DNA from: Haemonchus contortus
Taxonomy: Eukaryota > Nematoda > Chromadorea > Rhabditida > Trichostrongylidae
Assembly (NCBI GenBank): GCA_000469685.2
Contig: LS997564.1
Location: 22,478,960-22,542,959, forward strand
DNA length: 64,000 nucleotides
Direction: 5' to 3'
Part shown: positions 13,746-23,200 of the stretch, one piece after another
Numbering within the stretch: position 1 is the first letter of the stretch
How the letters are laid out: each line of letters begins with the position of its first letter
Program-made: the position numbers and the translations under genes
Notes under the pieces: model-generated
Database searches by the model: none
What the model was told of the DNA's origin: nothing
What the model saw: only the letters and a program-made list of their open reading frames with translations

Positions 13746-14842
13746 TGTATTGCTGTATTTATTATTTTCTGTAACTTTTCACGGGGTTTGTAAATGAGCT
13801 TTATTAGGCTGACGTTTCGGCGGGGTCGCCTTCTTCAGAGCCTGAAAGGATCATTACAATTTGTGACTATCCGACCAAACGTCTCCACTGCCCTACTGAA
13901 GTTCGAGGCCCCCAGAGCACGCAGCTGATCAAAGGAGAACCACTACCGTAGCTTTTGGATTCCTCGAAACCACCCAGTAACCGACGATACCAATCGACTA
14001 GTGTCAGCTGGGGTAGCTCTTCATTCAAAGTCGCTGCGGGAAAGCCAACTTTATATAAGGCCGCAGCTCTCGCGTGATTGCGAGACATTCCTCCCTACGA
14101 TTCATTTTTGGATCGGTCAGTAGGACCACCCACGCAGCCTATGATAGGACGGACTTTCACGGATGTTGGCTTGACTGAAGCTAGGTCATCTGCATCCGAA
14201 AACTTGTGTGTTTTTATGAGCAGATATAGGACCGGACAACAAGGTGACTCAAGTTTGAGCCGTGTTATCAACGTTGAACTCAGTCCTGCTGACCGTGCTA
14301 CTGAAACCCACATCCGATTCAGTCTACGAAACTGCGTTTGGAATTCCTTAACAGAAGCCGGGCGGTAGAGAGAGATGTCTCCCAAATGATGTTCTGTTAT
14401 TTCACAATCAAGTTGTCTGGGAATCACAACAAACTCTCCTCCTTTGCCACTGACGGAACCTTATGGCCCGAGACTTTATTAGGTCTCGGAGTTCCTTAAT
14501 ACCACGTGCTTGCCCCTGTGAAATATTGGGTGTGACGTTTTGTTTTTGAAACCTTCTCAGAACCTTAGAAGTTTCGTCGGCAAAAATCCGGAAATTGGCA
14601 TCAGAGTCAATGTGTGGTTCCTGCTGTCTGAAAAATGTGGCTGGAAAGAGAATGTTTGGCACATGTCTCGCTTGATCTACTGCCAAGGAGCCGTTATCAC
14701 ACCTAGCCTTATAACGGAGTCGATCTTGAAGTTCATGCAGACTGCACATCACTTTTCGCATTACAGATGTTGAAATGGGCTGCGAAGGAGAAAAACTTGG
14801 GCCTAAGGTCGAGCGAGCACAGTCAGATAGAGGGACGCCACA
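13746..14842 (-). pseudogene. PLE1 left copy, internally deleted
   Basis: Read on the minus strand from 14,842, the copy encodes the PLE N-terminal region (SFSPSQPISTS, a Cys/Lys/Arg-rich part, EPHIDSDANFRIFADET) and the first part of the RT up to KVRPIIGCVGGPTD. It then jumps to the very C-terminal PLE segment (EECLAITRELR-like), missing what lies at about 15,365-16,685 in the right copy. The junction shares a few bases (TGACC against TCACCGATCC), as expected for deletion by end joining. A frame change also separates 14,408-14,938 from 14,095-14,427. Its 206-bp 5' extension (14,643-14,842) is absent from the right copy. Confidence 0.8.
13806..13842 (-). ncRNA. Hammerhead ribozyme motif, PLE1 left end
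   Basis: Read on the minus strand: stem I GGCU/AGCC, core CUGAAGA, stem II GGCG/CGCC closed by a short loop, GAA, then a two-base-pair stem III (AC/GU) and cleavage-site C. It is the mirror image of the motif at 16,960-16,996. Minimal hammerheads with tiny stem III are reported from Penelope-like elements. An extra A precedes stem II. Activity is not shown. Confidence 0.72.
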
Positions 14843-16778
14843 TTTTTCAAACAGCAGGAACCACACATTGACTCTGATGCCAATTTCCGGATTTTTGCCG
14901 ACGAAACTTTTAAGGTTCTGAGAAGTTTTCAAAAACAAAACGTCACATCTAATATTTCATAGGGGCAAGCACGTGGTATTAAGGAACTCCGAGACCTAAT
15001 AAAGTCTCGGGTCATAAGGTTATCCGTCAGTGACAAAGGAGGAGAGTTTGTTGTGATTCCCAGACAACTTGATTGTGAAATAACAGAACATCATTTGGGA
15101 GACATCTCTCTCTACCGCCCGGCTTCTGTTAAGGAATTCCAAACGCAGTTTCGTAGACTGAATCGGATGTGGGTTTCAGTAGCACGGTCAGCAGGACTGA
15201 GTTCAACGTTGATAACACGGCTCAAACTTGAGTCACCTTGTTGTCCGGTCCTATATCTGCTCATAAAAACACACAAGTTTTCGGATGCAGATGACCTAGC
15301 TTCAGTCAAGCCAACATCCGTGAAAGTCCGTCCTATCATAAGCTGCGTGGGTGGTCCTACTGACCAAATTGCGTGGTTCCTTAATACCATTCTAGTGCAG
15401 CTCCTCAAGTTCATACCCACCCACCTCACAAACACCCAAATGTTTTTGGATCGCCTTGGCGCACTGCAACTTAGTGGTTCGTGCGTCATGGAATCCTTTG
15501 ATGTAGAAGCTCTCTACACAAATGTCAGCAATGGTTCTGCTATGGAAGCAATAGTTGAGCTTCCTAGTCAGCACCAAAACGATATAGATATGCGAGGGCT
15601 GTCTATATCCCAACTGATGACGCTTGTGAAAGAGTGTCTCAGTTGCAACATTTTCAAATGGTCGGGGAGGTACTTCGCACAAACCAGAGGCTTAGCTATG
15701 GGACAGCGATTGGCACCTGTCCTGGCTATAGCATTTATGGCCAAGATTGAAGCACCTGCACTTGAATACCTGCCCTTACTTTACTGCAGGTATATAGATG
15801 ACTGCTTCATAGTTTGTGCGACACAGGAAGAAATAGATGTGTGTTTTGGCCTATTGAACTCCCAATCAGAGCACATCAAGTTAACTCGGGAAGAACCGAC
15901 CGGAAATTGTCTCCCTTTCTTAAACGTTCAAGTGAGGATACAAGGCGATATGATTGTTACGAAGTGGTACAGAAAACCCAGCAATAAGAATATCATTGTC
16001 CATTATCACTCTGCTCATCCTTTTTACATGAAGCGAGCGGTTGTTAGGAATATGTTCCGCACTGCTAAGAATGTTTGCACTGGAGAGGATGAGCGAAAAG
16101 AGTCAATCAAAATGGCAAGCGATATTGCTCGGATGAATGGCTACAGCAATTTTTCAACCACACGAAGAGCTTCCTTTGGCGGTGTGATCCTCAGACATGG
16201 TAGTACCTCGATCGATGGAAAGATTCCTTTTGTACTACCATTTATCTCTGACGAGGTCAGGGCCACTGTCAGGAAGTGTCTAAAGAGAGCGGGCTTGGAC
16301 AATGCTGTTGCCATTGTGAACCTACCACCTTCCAATCTAAAGAAGTGCCTGGTTTGAAACAGGTTATACGATCGCCTTTGTACAACCTCAAACTGTGTGG
16401 TCTGCCCAGCTGGCAGGGAAGGTGATTGTACCATGTCTGGGGTGGTCTACAAGATTACTTGCCGTGATTGTGGTGAGGAGTATATTGGCGAAACGGCAAG
16501 ACCACTCCACGTGAGGATTAAGGAGCACATAGATGGTATGAAACGATCGAAAGAGTCTATTGCCTTAGGGAGTCACTGAATTAACGAGCATAACGAAGGC
16601 CTTTTTGAAGTCACCGTGGAGGTCGTGGCACAGGAGTCGCAACTATGCGCGCGTAAAACCCTCGAGGCATTTTGGATACAAGTCACCGATCCAAAAATGA
16701 ATCGTAGGGAGGAATGTCTCGCAATCACGCGAGAGCTGCGGCCTTATATAAAGTTGGCTTTCCCGCAGCGACTTTGAA
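14843..16778 (+). pseudogene. PLE1 right copy: Penelope RT plus GIY-YIG endonuclease, three nonsense codons
   Basis: One continuous frame runs from about 14,843 to 16,778 and is broken only by TAG near 14,960 and TGA at 16,355-16,357 and 16,577-16,579. The longest open part (15,053-16,357, 434 codons) is a Penelope-type RT: KVRPIISCVGG, SFDVEALYTNVS, RGLAMGQRLAPVLA and the catalytic CRYIDDCFIV, then NIIVHYHSAHPFYMKRAVVRN. The endonuclease follows at 16,397-16,579 with VVYKITCRDCGEEYIGET and a conserved RIKEH, the GIY-YIG signature of these elements. At the first stop the left copy has CAG (Gln). The RT core is otherwise intact, so the copy is fairly young. Confidence 0.9.
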
Positions 16779-16959
16779 TGAAGAGCTACCCCAGCTGACA
16801 CTAGTCGATTGGTATCGTCAGTTACTGGGTGGTTTCGAGGAATCCAAAAGCTACGGTAGTGGTTCTCCTTTGATCAGCTGCGTGCTCTGGGGGCCTCGAA
16901 CTTCAGTAGGGCAGTGGAGACGGTTGGTCGGATAGTCACAAATTGTAATGATCCTTTCA

Positions 16960-16996
16960 GGCTCTGAAGAAGGCGACCCCGCCGAAACGTCAGCCT
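16960..16996 (+). ncRNA. Hammerhead ribozyme motif, PLE1 right end
   Basis: Stem I GGCU/AGCC encloses the core CUGAAGA, stem II GGCG/CGCC, GAA and a two-pair stem III followed by C, the expected cleavage position, just before AGCCUAAUAAAG. All invariant core bases (C3 U4 G5 A6 N G8 A9 and G12 A13 A14) are present. Confidence 0.75.
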
Positions 16997-17201
16997 AATA
17001 AAGCTCATTTACAAACCTCGTGAAGAGTTACAGAAAATAATAAACACAGCAATATACCTTTCAGAAGTAATATTTCTCAGAATATCTAGTATAAAAAGTT
17101 AGCGTGCATGGTTACAAGCGTGAATGAGCTACCTTGTTCTTCACAATTGTTTCGACTTCGTATTTATCGGAGTAGAGTACTGTGAGCAAAGAGTTTGCAT
17201 G

Positions 17202-17207
17202 TACAGA
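17202..17207 (+). promoter_or_regulatory. Splice acceptor directly at ATG, candidate trans-splice site
   Basis: The sequence GTACAG is followed at once by the ATG at 17,207 that opens the decarboxylase frame. An acceptor placed this way with no matching upstream coding exon found is typical of spliced-leader addition in nematodes. It could equally be an ordinary intron end if an upstream exon exists beyond PLE1. Confidence 0.4.
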
Positions 17208-20200
17208 TGCTCGACAATCCTGTTATCGCTCCGGAATTCATGGTCTACCTTCGACATCTCACTCGCATTGCCATTGATTATTATGAGGATCCTATTCAAT
17301 TCAATGTTACATCAGGTACGATAAAATTGTGTTAAAATTCTACCGAATCCTTCAAAAGTCTCTGTTTCAGACTCCAGTCCTGGATTTCTTTATCGAACAA
17401 TGTCACGATTCCCTCCCGAAAACCCGGAACCTTTCGAGGACATATGCAATGAACTTAAGAGGAAAATTTTGCCCGGTGTATGCTGATTTTTTTCTAGTCC
17501 CTTGAACTGTTTGGCTTCCCGTAGCGCAAGATCTTAACCACTAAAACAGCAAACGATAAAACAAAAAAAACTTCCGGTTGTGTGACTTTGAGTTGTCAGT
17601 GAAACGGTCGCAAGTACCAGGTGTATGCAAAAAGGCTCTAACAATGCAACATGATGCGTTAAAACGACCTTTTGAAATGCTGTAATAAGTAAGAAATGAT
17701 CTGAAGAAAAATGATACCAGCGATTCTAATAAAAGCAATTTTGATAGGGGTTCAACGACTGAAATGCTCTTCGTGAACTTTGCCGAACGAGTAGAAGGGC
17801 ACAAAATCGCTCTTTTAGGTCTTGACGGAATTTTTATTTTTGTTTTTTTGGGACTCAGACCCTCCTCATACTTGGCTTTATTTTTGTTCATCTGTATTAT
17901 AACTATTTTAGAGTACTGCTAGCTCTCAGCTTCATTTAGACTTCTTGTCGTTTTGTGTACTTTTCGAAGCTCTTTGCTCTTCACTTTTATTGGTGAGCTT
18001 TCGGCATATAATGCCTTCGTCAGACCTTAATTACTTACAATATACTGCTGCATACAATCAGTTACTATCAGTTACAACACAAAACACATCGAATCATACC
18101 AAGTCAGCCGGAAATATTGGGGGAAAAAGGGGAATGGACCTGTCGGCGGGGATCTTGAAGGGAAAGTGGACGCCGCTCCACGCATCTCCTCTTTTGCTTT
18201 GATTTCCGGCTTGATGCGGTGTACTTCCCGTGCCTCCATGATTTTTCTTCCCAGTGGCTATACCGAATATCTATGCAAAACCCTCACATCGAAGGATGGA
18301 GCGTTTTCTTTCTCATGCCTAAGTGTACGGTGCCTGGAAAAATTGCTGTGTGGATAGGCTGCGGGATTGGCCAACGCTCTTCTATGTTCATCCAGACGGA
18401 TCTTCAGTGGTCTCGTGCTCTCTTCTACGTACTTTTCTCCACATCCACCACAAGCGCCTAAATGAGTTCTTCAACATTCACAATGCCTTCACCAATGTCC
18501 AGTACCAACGGGAGCCTTCTACGCGAGCTTTGATGTAGTATTCTTATACACGAATGTGAGTAACGCGGGAACAGTGCAAGCTGTCTTATCTCTCATCGAG
18601 GATAATTTAGACGATATCCCAATGATGGGATTTTCCCGCAGCGGAGTTAAGGATCTCACCGAAGTAGCAGTAGAATGCAAAATTTTTCGCTTCGACAATA
18701 AGTTTTACAAGCAAAAACGAGGCCTTGCTATGGATAATCGCATAGCACCTGTGTTAGCAGTTATCTTCTTGGACCACATCGATAAGTCATCATTAACTAG
18801 TGCAATTTTGTTCTACAAACGTTATAATGATGACGTATTCGTTATCGGAACGACGGAAGAAGACCTTGTGGAAACATTGAAGAGACTTAACTCTCACAAT
18901 GCTAACATAACCTTCACAAGGGAAGATCCGGGGAGGGATGAGTCCCTTCCATTCCTCAATGCGAAGACACGAATTAGTGAAGGTCATAAGGAATACCTAT
19001 GGTATAGAAAAAGTGCCTTGTCGAACAACTTGTTGCATTCTAGAAGCGCACATCCTATTTATATGAAGGCAAACGTCGTTCGGAATCGTTCGAAAACGAA
19101 GGAGAAGCTTGGGACGCGAAGGGGTTCTGTTGTTGATGCTAAAATTGAAAGCATCCTCGAAAGCAAGGATACTTCGAAGGCAATACAAGGACCTGGATCC
19201 CGCACAGGACGGCTGATGGTGTGAGCCTCATTGTGCCTTTTGTCAACGACAAAATGGCACGTGAGGTAAACCGCGTCGTCAAAAACTCCCAGCTTCCCAT
19301 TCGACTTGTTTTCCGACCTCCCCCTACACTGAAGGATCTCCTAACATCATCCCGAATCTACGAAAGACGGTTCCGCGAAAAGTCTTGTCGATACTGCACT
19401 TCTGAGAAGATCTGTGAACTCCAGGGCATTGTCTATTCGATTCAATGTGGAGGATGTGGAGAAAACTACGAGGGAGAGAGCGCGAGACCACTGAAGATTC
19501 GTCCGGATGAACATAGAAGAGCGTTGGCCAATCCCGCCGCCTCTCCACACAGCAGTTTTTCCAGGCACCGTACACTTAGGCATGGAGAAGAAAAGGCTCC
19601 ATCCTTCGATGTGAGGGTTTTGCATAGATATTTGGTATGGCCACTGCTAAGAAAATCATGGAGGCACGGAAAATATACCGCGTCAAGCCGGAATGGGGCT
19701 CAATGCGAAAGAGGAGATGCGTGACCTACTGAGACTGATTACGTGATAACACTTAGTCGCCTCAGAACAAGAGCGGCGTCCATCTGCCCTTCAATATCCC
19801 CGCCGACAGGTCCATTCCCCTTTTCCCCCCAATATTTCCGGTTGACTTGGTATGATTCGATGTGTTTTGTATTGTAACTGATAGTAACTGTTTGTATGCA
19901 GCAATATATTGTAAGTCATTGAGGTCTGACGAAGGCATTATATGCCGAAAGCTCACCAATAAAAATGATGTGTTATAATTGTTCAACTTGAAGAAACAGA
20001 AGATGTAACGCACGGAATGTTCCAGATGACGCACTGGCAACATCCCAGGTTCTACGCATATTTTCCAGCCGGTCGACCTTATCCTGAAATGCTGGCGGAG
20101 TTGCTCACATCAGCAATGGCTTTCAATATTTTTTCATGGGTAAGTTCACTGGGTTTATTGACCGGAATGACGATTTATGAAGTCAGTCTTGAACACTGCT

Positions 20201-23200
20201 GCTTGCTCTCGCAGAGGCTTCTCCTGTCTCACTTCGTTCGTTCCACAAAGGCACATTTACGACAGAAAGTGTTTCCAAGATAGCCGGTAGCCCTCAGCTA
20301 CGCCCACGGGGTGCTGTTGGGTCAAAGAAGGCCTAGATAGGGCGCAATGAGGTCGAAACCTGTTATCTCGACGTCTACACCCAATGACGGATATTTTTCA
20401 ACAGCGTTGTAGAGGCTGCACCATCCGCATTGGAAGACGTGTTGGGATTCAAAGAAATAGTTGTGGCCCATGGCGACGGTAAAAGACGCTTCTTTGCACT
20501 CTTGATTTGCTGCAACCACTTCTTTACTCAACTGGACACACTTATAAATTAAATCTTTCATAGTATTTCCGTCGCACGGGCACATCTGAGGAGCCATATA
20601 CATACTTTGCGCTGTTCGCGGATTTTTTTTCTGCTTTCTTCTCACCCCGATGCACTATTTTCAACCTAATACGGTATCTCGAAAATATCGTGAACGGTGT
20701 CTCAAATCAAGAAAAAAATTCCAAGTGAACGGTAGGATAAGACAAACAAAGGAAAAATGCTCTAACCTCGGATCTGTTATGCTGACAATGAGTAGAGCTA
20801 CTACATATTTCCGTCATCACGGTTGCAGGCGCAGATCACTAGACGGAAATTAAGAAGAAGCTTGAATTGTAGCTCGCTGCTGGCTAGGTGGAAGTGTGTG
20901 GCTGCTTTCATAGTCCGCCCGCCGGCGTGCCGGCATGGCAGCCGAGGTAGTGCTAGGAGGGGGAGGGAGGCAGACAGTCCGTCGAAGGGCTAAAAACAAA
21001 GAATAACAAGATCAGAAACCAAATAACCAGGGACTTGTACAAATGGTTTTTGATCTTGTCTCTCTTTGTTTACAGCCCTTCGAAGGGGCTTGGGCGTGAC
21101 GCGACCGCGTCGGCCGCCTCCTTCCTCCCCCTGGCAGCCGCGTCTGGCACGCCGGCTGGCCGGCCGACGGACTATGAAAGCGGCGTATGGGTTCCGGCCA
21201 GTACTGTTACAGCTTCTCGAGCGTGGCCTGTATCGATCCCTAATTATCCCACATTCATAAAATGTGCTGTATCGTGATTGTATGGCTATCTACCAACTTC
21301 ACCTTCTTAACTAGCGCTGCTTTTAATCATCTCCAGATGTAAAACTAGAAGTGCAATTCCGCAAAACATTAGTTCTATGATATGTCGGTGTGGGGTGTGG
21401 TGCGTGTATGTGTGTGTGTGTGGTATGTGTGTATGCGTGTATGTGTGTATGTATGTGTGTGTGTGTGGTTGTACACATGTGATGTACGCACGCTATCACA
21501 CACACATACGCGTACATATATGCGCAATGCGCATCCCTGAGCTTTTACAGGTGTAGAGGGAAAGGTGGGTTGAAGGGTAGGGAAAAGGGAAAAGAAAGGT
21601 AATGGGTTACTATACTCACAATCATTCAACGGAGCGAGTCTAACGGCTTAGAGCCCATCTCTTAGCCGACTTACCACGTTTACTGTTATCGCAAAGCACA
21701 GCAGACCACCTCCTCTGCGGTTACATGTAAGATAACTATTAGTATATGATTTGAAAAAAATCGAGTAAAGATGGCAATTTTATTTTACGGAAATTGTACT
21801 TTAGACGGCCTAACCAGGTCTGAATCATCCATTATCTCAGCTACATTTTGCCAGTTTATCTAAAATGCCCTCTGACTCTTGTTAAAAACTCATAGTCTAT
21901 AATCGAATTTAAATCTTCGATACCGTACTAAAATGTAGCAGTCACAACACTATGTTTTGGTTTAGCAACGGCCGATTTTCAGGAGAGCTGTCCAGCCTTG
22001 AATGAGTTGGAGAACACAGTCGTCAACTGGATTGGGAGAGCATTCGGACTTCCTGAAACGTTCCTGTTCCAGGTTAGTCTCCAAAAAATGAAGCACCTTA
22101 GGTCTCGCCAATGAGACACTGGATTTGCTGTTTTGGAGCGAAATCCATGTTTATCGCGATATCCATTAAATGTGATAAAAACTACGGTGAGAGAGTGATG
22201 AGTGAAGGGGTATAGGTGGGAGGCACCCATCGCGATGTTAGTATATCAAGAAATGAACTTGGTGTTACGTGCTATTCCGTATTACACCATGTAGATGCAA
22301 GTTTTTAACTAAGCCTTAGGAAGGTAGGAGTATCGGGATGGGTGAGAGTGAGATGATCAGGACGGTTGTCTAAGAGTTCTAGTTATGTTTTAACTGCGCA
22401 CGATCGCAAGCAAACATCTAAAAAATTCTCAGAGAGAACAAATTTGTTTCAGGAGATTCCTCATTTGAGTTCTGGTGGAGGGAGCATAGTAGGAAGTGCA
22501 TCAGATGCAATTTTCTGCTCCGTTTTAGTCTCCAGAAATTGGAAGATTACTCAGGTCCGGATGTTCCTTTAGAATTGCAATCGGTACAGTGGTATTACGA
22601 ATTGGTTGAACTGACTTTTCTTTCGATCATGTTATGCTATTTGGTCAGCCTCGCTAGAAAAGATACTTGGGAGGTAATTGTTACATTCATGTTCCGGCTG
22701 CAGACTTATTAGGTTGGCCCATGTGAAATACCTCTTATATTTTGTGCCGCCTTCTTGTTGTTACAAACCCTCTAGCTGAGCGAAGTTTTCGGGTGAGCGC
22801 GTCCTGCCGCTTTTAACGGCGTTTCACCTATAGTTAACAAGTCAATACTTCCATTCGAAGATATATGAAGTTAATACTTCTATTCGAAGATATATGATTG
22901 GAAGCATCGTCTCCGTATGCACGCGGTACAACTAAAAACATGGAAAACAGCAGCTGAACCTTATAGAACTCTCTGCCAAAAATTCAGTGGTGACGTGCAT
23001 ACTTGAGGTGATATCGGTGATGTTTTGAAAGTTCTCGAGACGAGGATGAGAATTTTGAGAAAGGAAAACGTGGGTATCCACTCGGAATTCTTGATGACGA
23101 CTAACCACGACACGTCATTGAGACGCGCATGCCAAACCAAATGAAAGTCAAGGAGAGGCTTGGTGCTCCCTTACAGCGAAGCATTTGCGCGCAATGGTCT

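Larger units (their letters stand above)
13746..17055. mobile_element. Penelope-like element PLE1, head-to-head inverted pair
   Basis: A minus-strand copy (13,746-14,842) and a plus-strand copy (14,843-17,055) abut head to head, so the two outer ends are inverted copies of the element 3' end. The plus copy encodes a Penelope-type reverse transcriptase followed by a GIY-YIG endonuclease. The minus copy keeps about 206 bp more at its 5' end but has lost the centre of the RT by a deletion. Each outer end carries a hammerhead-ribozyme motif. Such inverted, partly truncated pairs are known for Penelope-like elements. It lies about 150 bp upstream of the decarboxylase start codon. Confidence 0.88.
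17985..19966. mobile_element. Penelope-like element PLE2, head-to-head inverted pair in decarboxylase intron 2
   Basis: A short minus-strand copy of the element 3' end (17,985-18,465) meets a longer plus-strand copy (18,466-19,966). The outer ends, ending in AGCTCACCAATAAAA on each strand, are inverted and each holds a hammerhead motif. The protein is clearly different from PLE1, so this is a second family. Its right end lies about 35 bp before exon 3 of the decarboxylase. Confidence 0.85.

Noticed and set aside
14408..14938. 176-codon minus ORF as an independent gene
   Set aside because: It is the 5' coding part of the left PLE1 copy that runs across the head-to-head joint into the right copy.
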